Positions 18,330 through 26,689 of a stretch of DNA of 64,000 nucleotides are shown piece by piece. The DNA is from Streptomyces sp. NBC_01707 (GTDB lineage Bacteria > Actinomycetota > Actinomycetes > Streptomycetales > Streptomycetaceae): NCBI RefSeq assembly GCF_041438805.1, contig NZ_CP109190.1, positions 1,798,001 through 1,862,000 of the forward strand, written 5' to 3'. The position numbers and the translations under genes were made by a program. The notes under the pieces were generated by a model that was not told the DNA's origin, did not search any database, and saw only the letters and a list, made by a program, of their open reading frames with translations. The stretch's first letter is position 1, and each line of letters opens with the position of its first letter.

Positions 18330-19037
18330 TCAGCTCACGACTCCGGTCATGACGGCGACGGGTACGGAAATGAAGCCCACCGTCAGCACCAGTGCGAGGG
18401 CGTTGGCGATGGTCTTGAGAACACGGTCGCGGGTCGCTCTGCCCGCGCCGAGGGTCTGTGCGGCGCTCCAGAAGCCGTGCTGGACATGGAGTCCCATGGC
18501 GAGCATCGCGACGATGTAGATGACGTTTCCGTACCAGGTGGAGAAGGTGTCGATGACGTTCTGGTACGGATGCCCGGCCTGGAATCCGTCGGCGTGCACG
18601 GTGCCCGTCGTCAGGTCGAGGACGTGCCAGACGATGAACAGGGCGAGGATGATCCCGCCCCAGCGCATGGTGCGGGTGGCATAGCTCGCGCGGGGCCTCT
18701 TGTGGACGTACTTGCTGGGGCGCGCCCTGATGTCGCGACGGCTCAGCTGGTACGCGGAGGTGGCGTGCAGCACGACGGCCGCGACAAGCACCACCCGGAC
18801 GATCCACAGGGCCCACTCGTAGTGCAGGAAGGGCTCGCCCAAGGTCCGCAGCCAGTGGGCGTAGTGGTTGAACTCGCCGGACCCGAAGAAGATCTTCAGG
18901 TTGCCCACCATGTGAACGACCAGGTAGAGGAGCATGATCAGGCCGCTCACGGCCATGATCGCCTTCTTGCCGACGGACGAGTCCCAGAGCGTGCGCGTCA
19001 TGGACGGCCGTCGGTCCGTCCGGGTTGCCAATGCCAT
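18330..19037 (-). CDS. sdhC: Succinate dehydrogenase cytochrome b558-type membrane anchor
   Basis: A 235-residue membrane protein with about five transmembrane segments and His residues suited to haem b ligation (for example [38 protein letters not shown]). It anchors SdhAB and reduces menaquinone in the type B enzyme. The ATG at 19037 is preferred to the in-frame GTG two codons earlier: a TAGCGT -10 hexamer sits at 19045-19050, which would place transcription start within a base or two of this ATG. Divergent from the LysR gene. Confidence 0.88.
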   Translation of the reverse strand: MALATRTDRRPSMTRTLWDSSVGKKAIMAVSGLIMLLYLVVHMVGNLKIFFGSGEFNHYAHWLRTLGEPFLHYEWALWIVRVVLVAAVVLHATSAYQLSRRDIRARPSKYVHKRPRASYATRTMRWGGIILALFIVWHVLDLTTGTVHADGFQAGHPYQNVIDTFSTWYGNVIYIVAMLAMGLHVQHGFWSAAQTLGAGRATRDRVLKTIANALALVLTVGFISVPVAVMTGVVS

Positions 19038-19044
19038 GGACACG

Positions 19045-19111
19045 ACGCTAGGACGGAAGGGCCCTATCAGTCCAAGACATGGTACGGCTCATATCCATAG
19101 GCGTGGCCTAT
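19045..19111 (-). promoter_or_regulatory. sdhC promoter and LysR-type box in the divergent sdhC/lysR gap
   Basis: On the minus strand TTGGAC (19070-19075) and TAGCGT (19045-19050) are 19 bp apart and point at sdhC with almost no leader. Between this and the LysR gene lies ATAGG-CGTGG-CCTAT (19097-19111), a perfect 5-bp-arm dyad with T-N11-A geometry, the classical LysR-regulator box. A TATGCT at 19121-19126 sits 7 bp before the LysR gene ATG. The layout suggests the LysR protein controls itself and sdhCAB. Confidence 0.5.
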
Positions 19112-19132
19112 CGCGGGGTCTATGCTGGGTGT

Positions 19133-20023
19133 ATGCAGTTCCAGCAGCTCACGTATTTCGTGGCCGTCGCCGAGGCGCGGCATTTCACCCGCGCCGCGGA
19201 GGAGGTGCATGTCTCCCAGCCGTCGCTCTCCCAGCAGATCAGGGCCCTGGAGAACGAGCTGGGGGCGGAACTGTTCAGCCGGGCCCGCGGCAACATCACG
19301 CTCACCGACGCGGGCGAGGCACTGCTGCCGCTCGCCCGCCGGATCCTGGCGGACGCCGACACCGCCCGCCACGAGGTGCAGGAGCTGGCACAGCTGCGCC
19401 GGGGCCGGGTCAGGCTGGGCGCGACGCCGAGCCTGTGCACAGGGCTGCTGCCCGACGTGCTGCGCGCCTTCCACGACCGGCATCCGGGGATCCAGCTGCT
19501 GCTGGAGGAGGGCGGCTCGCACGACCTCGTACGGGAGCTGGCGCGCGGCGCTCTCGATCTCGCCCTTGTGGTGCTGCCGCTGCCTGCCGCGTCTCCGGCG
19601 CTCACCACGGTGGAGCTGCTCCAGGAGGACCTGGTGGTGGTGTCGGCGGCGGAGGCTCCGCGGCCCGGGAGGGGCGGGAGCGTACGGATGGCGCATCTGC
19701 AGGGGGAACCACTGGTGATGTTCCGGCACGGCTACGACCTACGGGAACTGACGGTGGCCGCCTGCCGGGCGGAGGGCTTCGAGCCGTCGTTCACGGTGGA
19801 GGGCGGCGAGATGGACGCGGTGCTCGGGTTCGTACGGGCCGGGCTCGGAGTGGCGGTGGTGCCGAGCATGGTGGCGACGCGGGCGGGCAGCGATCTGCGG
19901 ACGACGCCGTTGGCCCCGCCGGGGCTGCGGCGCACCATCGCGCTGGCGCATCGCAGTGATGTGGCACCGCCACGGGCGGCGCGGGAGCTGCAGAAGGTAC
20001 TGCTGGCCAGCCGGACGGGGTGA
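19133..20023 (+). CDS. LysR-family transcriptional regulator
   Basis: A 296-residue LTTR. The N-terminal winged helix-turn-helix is canonical (LTYFVAVAEARHFTRAAEEVHVSQPSLSQQIRALE, residues 6-40) and is followed by a substrate-binding domain with GRVRLGATPSLC and MDAVLGFVRAGLGVAVVPS. Divergent from sdhCAB with an LTTR-type box between them, so it is the prime candidate regulator of this succinate dehydrogenase. The ligand is unknown. Confidence 0.92.
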   Translation: MQFQQLTYFVAVAEARHFTRAAEEVHVSQPSLSQQIRALENELGAELFSRARGNITLTDAGEALLPLARRILADADTARHEVQELAQLRRGRVRLGATPSLCTGLLPDVLRAFHDRHPGIQLLLEEGGSHDLVRELARGALDLALVVLPLPAASPALTTVELLQEDLVVVSAAEAPRPGRGGSVRMAHLQGEPLVMFRHGYDLRELTVAACRAEGFEPSFTVEGGEMDAVLGFVRAGLGVAVVPSMVATRAGSDLRTTPLAPPGLRRTIALAHRSDVAPPRAARELQKVLLASRTG

Positions 20024-20072
20024 TCGGGCCCGTCCGGCGGCCGAGGACGGAACCGGTGGCCCGTCCCCCCGT

Positions 20073-22247
20073 TCAGACCGCGTCGGCCAGCAGCAGCGAG
20101 TGGATCCGGTCCGGCGCACCGGGCCGCGCGTAGTACCACCCCTGCGCCGTGTCGCAGCCCAGCTGCCGCAGCTGCTCCGCCTGGGCGCGCGTCTCCACAC
20201 CCTCCACCGTCACTGCCAGGTCCAGGCTGTGCGCCAGCGACACGATCCCCTCGACGATCTTCAGGTCGACCGGGTCCGCCGGATGCTGCTGCATGCCCCG
20301 GGTGAAGGAACGATCCAGCTTGAGCACGCTCACCGGCAGCCGACGCAGATTCGCCAGGTTCGAGTAACCCGTGCCGAAGTCGTCGAGCGCTATGTCGACA
20401 CCCATTTCGACCAGTTGACGCAGCGGCTTCAGCAGGTCGTCGTCCGCACCGATGAGCGCGGACTCGGTGACCTCCAGGCAGAGCGCCCTCGGCTCCAGTC
20501 CCGAACGCTCCAGGACATCGACCGTCTCGGCGACCAGATGCGGGTGGTGCAGCTGGGTCGGCGACAGGTTGACGTTGATCCGCAGCGGGCCGCCGTCACT
20601 GTGCCGCTCCTGCCAGAAGTTGGCCTGCCGTACGGACTCCTCAAGCACCCAGCGCCCGAGCGGCACGATCAGCCCCGTGTGCTCGGCGAGCGGGATGAAC
20701 CGGTCCGGGCCGAGCACGCCGTGCTGCGGGTGGCACCAACGCACCAGGGCCTCCGCACCGTGCACCGTACCGTCGCCGAGATGCACGAGTGGCTGGTACT
20801 CGATGAAGAACTCACCGCGCTCCAGGGCGGCGGGCAGCGCGGTGGTCAGCCCGTGCCGGGTGATGGCGCGGGCGTCCGCCTCGGCGTCGGCCAGTTCGAA
20901 GCGGTTGCCGCCCGCCGACTTGGCCCGGTACATCGTGATGTCGGCGCTGCGCAGCACTTCCGCGGCGGTGCGTTCGCCCGCCGGCCCCTCGACGACGCCG
21001 ATGGAGCCACGCACCGTCAGTTCGCGGCCGTCGAGCCGGATCGGGGTGGCGAGCACGGCGAGGATCCGGCCGGCCAGCTCGTCGACCTCCTGCTCGGTGC
21101 CGGGGCCGGTGGTCAGTGCCACGAACTCGTCGCCGCCGAGCCGCGCCACCATTTCGCCGGGCGCGGTCGCACAGCTCTGCAACCGGTCGGCGACCTCGAC
21201 GAGCAGCCGGTCCCCCGCCGCGTGGCCCAGGCTGTCGTTGATCGCCTTGAAACCGTCGAGGTCGAGGTAGCAGAGCCCGAAGCGGTTGCCGTCATCGGCG
21301 GACAGCGCCTTCTCCAGCCGCTCGAAGAACAGCGTCCGGTTGGGCAGGCCGGTGAGCGCGTCGTGGGTGGCCTCGTAGCGCAGCCGCAGATTGAGCAGCC
21401 GGCGCTCCGTGGTGTCCTCCATCAGTGCCAGCTGATATTCCGGCCGCCCCTCGGAGTCGCGGAGCAGCGACACCGTGAGGTTGGTCCACAGCACGGTGCC
21501 GTCGTTGCGGTAGAACGGCTTCTCGACCCGGTAGTGCTCGCGCTCGCCGCGCACCAGCTCGTCGTAGTACTTCCACACGTACGGCGAGTCCTCGGGGTGG
21601 ACCCACTCGTTGAGCTTGTGACTGCGGACATGGTGGTCGAGCCCGCCGAACATCCGGGTCAGGGTGTCGTTGACCTCCAGCACGTTGCCTTCCAGGTCGG
21701 CGATCCCGATGCCGATGGCGGCGTCCTTGAAGACGGCACGGAAGCGGGCCTCCGTGGCGTGCAGGGCCTGTTCGGCGTTGGAACGGGCGGTCAGCGCCGA
21801 GCGGGCGATGGCCTCCTGCTCGGCCAGGGTCCGTTCGCGCAGCGCCAGGGTGAAGCCGCCCGCGAGGGCATGCTGCATCCGGGCGCAGCGGGCCCGGCTG
21901 TCCTCGGTCGACAGCGCCACCGGGCCATTGCCGCCGCAGTAGAGCACCAGGTACGAGTCGACGACGCCGAGCGTGGAGCTGAGTGCCTCCGGGTCCGTGC
22001 AGTGCGCATCGACAAGCGCGGCCCCCACCTTGTTCGCGGGCGCCGCGTCGAAGGGCCGGGCGTGCAGGATGTCGCTCAGTCTGCGGGCCAGCGGCAGCAG
22101 GTGCTGCTCGAACTCCGGACGGGTCATGGACGTGGCCGTCGACGGGAAGGTGGCCCGGCTCCAGATCGTCGCGAATCTTCGGAGCCGGTCCTCGGGACCG
22201 TCGGGCTCCGCGTCCGGTGCGTCGGACGCCTGGGCGGGAATGCTCAC
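20073..22247 (-). CDS. PAS-GGDEF-EAL protein, c-di-GMP turnover (RmdA-like)
   Basis: A 724-residue cytoplasmic protein. Domain order: an N-terminal helical region of about 170 residues, PAS with PAC (about 175-300; RFRAVFKDAAIGIGIADLEG, YHRxEKPFYRNDG-like), GGDEF (RLGGDEFVAL near residue 372) and EAL (GAEALVRW near residue 499, with the catalytic DDFGTGYSNL later). Both the cyclase and phosphodiesterase signatures are intact, so it may make or degrade c-di-GMP. By memory of architecture and neighbours it resembles S. coelicolor RmdA. The GTG start overlaps the methyltransferase stop (GTGA), implying coupled translation. Confidence 0.88.
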   Translation of the reverse strand: MSIPAQASDAPDAEPDGPEDRLRRFATIWSRATFPSTATSMTRPEFEQHLLPLARRLSDILHARPFDAAPANKVGAALVDAHCTDPEALSSTLGVVDSYLVLYCGGNGPVALSTEDSRARCARMQHALAGGFTLALRERTLAEQEAIARSALTARSNAEQALHATEARFRAVFKDAAIGIGIADLEGNVLEVNDTLTRMFGGLDHHVRSHKLNEWVHPEDSPYVWKYYDELVRGEREHYRVEKPFYRNDGTVLWTNLTVSLLRDSEGRPEYQLALMEDTTERRLLNLRLRYEATHDALTGLPNRTLFFERLEKALSADDGNRFGLCYLDLDGFKAINDSLGHAAGDRLLVEVADRLQSCATAPGEMVARLGGDEFVALTTGPGTEQEVDELAGRILAVLATPIRLDGRELTVRGSIGVVEGPAGERTAAEVLRSADITMYRAKSAGGNRFELADAEADARAITRHGLTTALPAALERGEFFIEYQPLVHLGDGTVHGAEALVRWCHPQHGVLGPDRFIPLAEHTGLIVPLGRWVLEESVRQANFWQERHSDGGPLRINVNLSPTQLHHPHLVAETVDVLERSGLEPRALCLEVTESALIGADDDLLKPLRQLVEMGVDIALDDFGTGYSNLANLRRLPVSVLKLDRSFTRGMQQHPADPVDLKIVEGIVSLAHSLDLAVTVEGVETRAQAEQLRQLGCDTAQGWYYARPGAPDRIHSLLLADAV

Positions 22248-23062
22248 GCCTTGCGTCCCACTCCGGCGAAGCCCGAGAACGCATACGAGTCTTCCTGCTC
22301 CTGCGCCGCGGAGGTGTCGGGACGCCACTCCGGCATCGCCACGAGACCGGGTTCGACCATCTCGTATCCGTCGAAGAACCTGGCGATCTCGTCGCGTGAC
22401 CGCATGATCAGCGGGTTACGGATGTTCCGGTAGACGTCGACCGCACCTCCCGCCTCCTCCTGGGTGAGCGGAATGCCCTCGTACGAGGCGTGGGTGATGA
22501 TGACGAGGCTGCCGGGTGCGAGCCCCTCGCGCAGTTCGGCGACGGCCGTCTGCGGGTCGTCGGCGTCCTCGATGAAGTGGAGGACGGCTACGAGCAGCAG
22601 CGCCACCGGACGGTCCAGGTCGAGGAGTTCGGTGACCTCACGGCTCTTCAGGATCTCCTGCGGGCGCCGCAGATCAGCGGTGACGATCACCGACCGGTCG
22701 TTGCCCTCGAGTACGGCCTGGCTGTGCGCGACCGCAACGGGATCGTGGTCGACGTAGGCGACTCGCGCCTCGGGGTCGGCGGCCTGGGCGATTTCGTGGA
22801 CATTGCCGAAGGTCGGTATGCCGGAACCTATGTCCAGGAACTGAGTGATGCCCTCACTCACCGCATGACGCACGGCCCTGCGCATAAAGGCGCGATTGGC
22901 TTGCATGATCTTGGGAAGTCCCGGCATGAACTCCATGGCCTTGCGGGCCGCTTCCCGGTCCACCTCGAAATTGTGCGATCCGCCCAGATAGAAGTCGTAC
23001 ATGCGTGACACGCTCGGCACCGATATGTCAATGCCCTGCGGTGCCCAGGCGGGACGCTCCAT
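22244..23062 (-). CDS. DUF574/SAV2177-type SAM-dependent methyltransferase
   Basis: A 272-residue protein of the large actinomycete family often annotated as S-adenosyl methyltransferase (DUF574): SRMYDFYLGGSHNFEVDREAA, FLDIGSGIPTFGNVHE, RVAYVDHDPVAVAHS and VLHFIEDADDP. The nucleotide-binding GSG motif is present, but no substrate has been established for the family. The ATG at 23062 has GGAG 6 nt upstream; a TTG 15 bp earlier is an alternative. It is coupled to the GGDEF-EAL gene by a 4-bp overlap. Confidence 0.85.
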   Translation of the reverse strand: MERPAWAPQGIDISVPSVSRMYDFYLGGSHNFEVDREAARKAMEFMPGLPKIMQANRAFMRRAVRHAVSEGITQFLDIGSGIPTFGNVHEIAQAADPEARVAYVDHDPVAVAHSQAVLEGNDRSVIVTADLRRPQEILKSREVTELLDLDRPVALLLVAVLHFIEDADDPQTAVAELREGLAPGSLVIITHASYEGIPLTQEEAGGAVDVYRNIRNPLIMRSRDEIARFFDGYEMVEPGLVAMPEWRPDTSAAQEQEDSYAFSGFAGVGRKA

Positions 23063-23204
23063 CGATGTCTCCAACAAGTCGCCACGGTGATCCGGCCATG
23101 TTCATGGTCAGTGTGGACCAGAGGCTACTGATCGACCGCCAGGAGAGCGAGCGGAAACGGAAATTAGCGGTCCGTTATTGGTCACACACCAGTGGCATGT
23201 GCAA

Positions 23205-23243
23205 CCGGCCCGTCGCTAAGTGTGACATTCAGCGACGGGCCGG
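23205..23243 (-). terminator. Terminator behind the SCO0930-like lipoprotein
   Basis: CCGGCCCGTCGCT (23205-23217) and AGCGACGGGCCGG (23231-23243) form a perfect 13-bp stem with a 13-nt loop. It lies 21 bp beyond the stop of the lipoprotein gene and 140 bp upstream of the methyltransferase start. Confidence 0.8.
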
Positions 23244-23264
23244 TCCGGAACGACTGTTGTGTGG

Positions 23265-24242
23265 TTACTTCGGGGCTCCCACGAGCTTCGCCTCGGGCGA
23301 CACCGCGTACCATGTGCCCCCGACGCCTTGTCCGTTGGTGTCACCGGGCTTCGTGTCACCGGAGAACGTATAGATGGGCCAGCAGTCGATGGACTGCTGC
23401 TTGAGTCCGTCAGGCCGATTGAAGGTGACAAATCCCTTGGTGGTAACACCCGACACATCATTCTTGGCCAATGGGGCGACAACCGGCCACTTCGAGAGAC
23501 AGGCCCCGGTGCAGGCCGACTTCATAGGCCAGGCGCTGTCCTTCTTGAACCGGTAGACCGTCATGCCGCGCTTGTCGACCACGATGTTCCCGAGTTCCGG
23601 GTCCTTGCGCACCGAAAGTCCCGCGAGATCAGCCTGCTCGGCACCGGCCGGCCCGTCGGCGTTCACCGCGGCCTTCTTGCCGTTCGGATCGGAGGCGAAC
23701 CAGGTGCCTCCCACACCCTGCCCATTGGCGTCGCCGGGCTTGGCGTCCTTCGCGTACCGGTACATCGGCCATCCGGCAATGGTGAGTTGCTGGGTGCCGT
23801 CCGCGCGGGTGACCTTGCCGATCACTGCGTCATCGGTACCGGCGGCGGCCGTGACGTTGCCCGCCGGGACGACCGGCCAGATCTTCGCGCAGTCACCTTC
23901 GCAATTCGACTTCGGCGGACTCGCGGTGTCCTTGTCGAAGCGGTAGAGCGTGAATCCCTCGCTGTCCGTCAGCACCTTGCCGAGCTTCTTGCTGTCCCAC
24001 ACCGCGAGCTGTCCGGCCTGCTTCGACTTGGCGGACTGCGCCCCGGAGTCGGAGCCGTAGCCGGTGTCGGAGCCGTACCCGCTGTCCGTGTCGTAACCGC
24101 TGCCCGCCTGCCCGGCCGGGCTCGCATTGCCCACGTTCTGTCCGTTGGGAGACTCGGTGCCCTTGTCCTGACCGCACGCCGTCGTCAGCGCCAACAGGGC
24201 CGCCGCGGTCACCGCGAGCGAGGCGTTCCGCCAGGTGTTCAT
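23265..24242 (-). CDS. SCO0930-family lipoprotein with secreted repeats
   Basis: A 325-residue lipoprotein: signal peptide, lipobox LTTAC (Cys23), a short Gly/Tyr/Ser/Asp linker with near-identical DSGYGSDTGYGSD units, then two related lipoprotein_15 repeats. In each, a GFTLYRFDKD- or GMTVYRFKKD-type strand precedes a Cys pair (CEGDCAKIWP; CTGACLSKWP) and a QGVGGTWFA/WYA ending. The family is conserved in Streptomyces but functionally uncharacterised; the paired cysteines suggest an extracytoplasmic redox or binding role, which is inference. Monocistronic, with a strong terminator. Confidence 0.88.
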   Translation of the reverse strand: MNTWRNASLAVTAAALLALTTACGQDKGTESPNGQNVGNASPAGQAGSGYDTDSGYGSDTGYGSDSGAQSAKSKQAGQLAVWDSKKLGKVLTDSEGFTLYRFDKDTASPPKSNCEGDCAKIWPVVPAGNVTAAAGTDDAVIGKVTRADGTQQLTIAGWPMYRYAKDAKPGDANGQGVGGTWFASDPNGKKAAVNADGPAGAEQADLAGLSVRKDPELGNIVVDKRGMTVYRFKKDSAWPMKSACTGACLSKWPVVAPLAKNDVSGVTTKGFVTFNRPDGLKQQSIDCWPIYTFSGDTKPGDTNGQGVGGTWYAVSPEAKLVGAPK

Positions 24243-24434
24243 GTCAACTCCCGTAATTCTTCCGCCAGTTGCGACGCCAGTCCGCGTCGTTCATGGCCCT
24301 AGGTACGGGCGGCGGGTGCTTCTTTGTTCAACGCGTCCGCAGAATTTTCCCGAGCCGCAAACCCCAAGTGCTCCAGGTCCCCTCCATCAGGGGAATCCTG
24401 GCCGCGGTCCGCGTGTGGTCCCACCAGCCGGAAC

Positions 24435-24938
24435 ATGCTCCCCGTCGTGTACGGATCACTCGTGGGGCGGCTCACCGCAGCCCTCGCACTCATCTGGCTC
24501 CTGGCCGCCCCGGTGCCCGCGGCGGCCGACAACTGTTCGTACGCCTCGATCGGGGAGGGGGGCGGGAACACGGCGGTCGCCACGACGGGCGACGGGCACT
24601 GCCAGGCGGGCCCGGCGCCCGAGCCGACTCCCCGGCCCGAGCCACCGCCCCCACCACCCCCTCCGCCTCCTCCCCCGGTACCGCCGCCCCCGCCACCCCC
24701 GCCCCCACCGCCGCCACCGCGCGCGCCGGAACCGGAGCCCGCGCCGCCACCTCCGCCGCCTCCGCCACCCCCGCCCTCCGCACGTCCCACGCCGCCGCCC
24801 AGGCCGGTGGCGCTGCCCGACTACCGCAGGCCGCCGCGCAAGGTCCCCCAGCGCGGCCCCTCCCTGGTCACACTCACCCTGCTGATCACCGCCCCCGCGG
24901 TGTTCGCCGTCGCCGTGCTACGTCCCCGCTCCCGATGA
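24435..24938 (+). CDS. Secreted proline-rich protein with C-terminal membrane anchor
   Basis: A 167-residue protein: hydrophobic signal-like segment (residues 10-32), a short Cys-containing region (DNCSYASIGEGGG and DGHC), then about 70 residues of almost pure proline broken by Val, Arg and Glu, and a final membrane segment (SLVTLTLLITAPAVFAVAVL) with a basic end. It is probably a cell-wall-spanning spacer. No enzyme motif. The start is uncertain: an in-frame start at 24324 would add 37 residues ahead of the signal segment. It lies 15 bp upstream of the DUF4239 gene, so the two are likely cotranscribed. Confidence 0.75.
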   Translation: MLPVVYGSLVGRLTAALALIWLLAAPVPAAADNCSYASIGEGGGNTAVATTGDGHCQAGPAPEPTPRPEPPPPPPPPPPPPVPPPPPPPPPPPPPRAPEPEPAPPPPPPPPPPPSARPTPPPRPVALPDYRRPPRKVPQRGPSLVTLTLLITAPAVFAVAVLRPRSR

Positions 24939-24953
24939 CCCACGGAGAAGTCC

Positions 24954-25730
24954 ATGTCGGAATGGCTTGTTCTCACCCTCGCCATGGCCGCGGCCTGCGC
25001 CGTCGTGCTGACCATCGCCGTCCTCAACAACCGCCGGATCACGGAGGACGACGACCCGTCAGAGACCCCTGACGTCATCGAGTACATGACGATGATGATC
25101 GGCGTGGTGTACGCGATCGTGCTCGGCCTCGCCATCGCGGGAGTCTGGGAGGGCCGCAGCGCGGCCCAGGAGTACGTACGCCAGGAGGCCCAGGCCCTGC
25201 ACGAGGTGAACGTTCGCTCCTCGGTCTACCCGGCCGACGTGCGCGCCCGGATCCGCGCCGACGTCGACGCGTACGTCAGCTATGTCGTCCACGACGAGTG
25301 GCGGGCGATGAGTGAGCACGGAGATCTCACCGACCGGGGCACCGAACTCCTCGGCCGGGTACGTGCCGATGTCACCGAATACCGGCCGAAGACCGACCAC
25401 GAGGGACAGGCCTATCAGCCACTGGTCGACCAGGTCGCCGCGGCCGACGACGCACGCAGCTCCCGCGGCCAGAGCGCCGGCGCCACCATGCCGGGCGTCG
25501 TCTGGTTCGGCCTGATCACCGGGGCGCTGGTGACCGTCGGACTGATCTTCACCCTGCAGATCCGCAGAACGTTCCGGGAGCTGCTGCTGGCCGGACTGTT
25601 CAGCGTGCTCATCGCCTTCCTGCTCTTCCTGATCTGGGACTTCGACTCCCCGTTCGGCCGTGGCATCTCCGCCACCGCGGCGCCGTTCCTCGATCTGTTC
25701 CCCAACGCGGGGGGCGGGCCGTCGTCCTGA
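24954..25730 (+). CDS. DUF4239 integral membrane protein
   Basis: A 258-residue protein with membrane segments at about residues 4-24, 48-68, 187-207 and 210-230, and a cytoplasmic loop rich in charged residues (HEVNVRSSVYPADVRARIRADVDAY). This is the DUF4239 layout, also called bestrophin-like in some annotations. No biochemical function is assigned to the family. CACGGAGAAG lies just before the ATG. It is probably in an operon with the proline-rich protein. Confidence 0.85.
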   Translation: MSEWLVLTLAMAAACAVVLTIAVLNNRRITEDDDPSETPDVIEYMTMMIGVVYAIVLGLAIAGVWEGRSAAQEYVRQEAQALHEVNVRSSVYPADVRARIRADVDAYVSYVVHDEWRAMSEHGDLTDRGTELLGRVRADVTEYRPKTDHEGQAYQPLVDQVAAADDARSSRGQSAGATMPGVVWFGLITGALVTVGLIFTLQIRRTFRELLLAGLFSVLIAFLLFLIWDFDSPFGRGISATAAPFLDLFPNAGGGPSS

Positions 25731-25893
25731 CGGCATGGGGGTGCGCCGCCCGAGGGACACCCGTGCCCCATTCGCCGGACCCCGATCGCGCATGATATGC
25801 GGCACTTCTAGCGTTTCTCCCATCGAGGTGCATATCTGACGCTTTGTGGGAAACGGTTCCGCAGCTGCTCCTCGGGGACTCGGAGGAATCATC

Positions 25894-26424
25894 ATGCGCC
25901 CCATAGGTGTCGCACCCGTCGCCATGCTCGGCGCCACCGCTCTCGCCCTGACCGCTCCGGCCGCGACCGCGCACGCCGCGACGTCGAGGGAGGCGCCCAG
26001 CGCGACCCGACCCATCGTCGCCCCGTCGGTGGTCGCGCCGGGCGGCCAGGTCACCCTGGCCGCCCGGGGGTGCTCAAAAGCAGCGACGGCCAGTTCGGGC
26101 GTCTTCGACAGCATCACCATTCCCAGCGGGGGCACCGCCGCGGCCACGGTCGACTGGGATGCCGAACCTGGCGCTTCCTATGAAGTGACCTTCATCTGCA
26201 ATACGTCCCCTACCTCCACGGCGAAGATCCGCCTCACGATCTCCGCCGGCAATCCCACACCCACCGGGTCCACGACGATCGCGCCGGGCGGCGTCCAGGG
26301 TGGCCTCGGCGGCATCGGCCGGATGAGTTCCGCGGAGGTGGTCGGCGGTACCGCACTGGCAGTGGCCGCAACCACCGGCACCCTCTTCGTGGTGCGTCGG
26401 CGGAAGGAGATCCGCCGCCACTGA
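25894..26424 (+). CDS. Secreted, C-terminally anchored protein; partner of class F sortase
   Basis: A 176-residue protein with a signal peptide (cleavage near AHA-AT, residues 26-30), a beta-rich domain with two cysteines (LAARGCSK and TFICNTSP), a low-complexity stretch ending VQGGLGGIGRMSSAEV, then a membrane segment and basic tail RRRKEIRRH. In many streptomycetes a protein of this design is encoded immediately upstream of a class F sortase, as here. There is no LPxTG motif. GGAGG lies 7-8 nt before the ATG. Its fate is puzzling because the neighbouring sortase lacks catalytic residues. Confidence 0.75.
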   Translation: MRPIGVAPVAMLGATALALTAPAATAHAATSREAPSATRPIVAPSVVAPGGQVTLAARGCSKAATASSGVFDSITIPSGGTAAATVDWDAEPGASYEVTFICNTSPTSTAKIRLTISAGNPTPTGSTTIAPGGVQGGLGGIGRMSSAEVVGGTALAVAATTGTLFVVRRRKEIRRH

Positions 26425-26689
26425 ACGGCGCGAGCCGGCGGTGGAACGCGCGTCGTCCCGGGACCCGATCCAGGCCCCGGGGCGACGCGCACATCGAACC
26501 GATGATCCGACACATCCCGTCACCGTGCGTCGATCTGACGGACCCACATGTTGAGGTCGCCACAGGCCCGTCGTCCGGCCCGGGCTCCTGTGAAAGGGAC
26601 CTCGTGGCCGGCCACCCATTCGCCCCTCCCTGATCGCCGCCCGACCGTCGCGCGCCTAGCGTTCCTGGTGTCGCGACGAAGGGAGAACC

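Noticed and set aside
24620..24800. CRISPR-like or VNTR pattern in the CCG/CCC-rich stretch
   Set aside because: The repetition is polyproline coding (CCN codons with variable third bases), with no spacers or conserved repeat unit.
25894..26424. LPxTG or LAxTG sorting signal in the secreted partner protein
   Set aside because: No such motif precedes the C-terminal membrane segment; only the GG-rich segment before it is notable.
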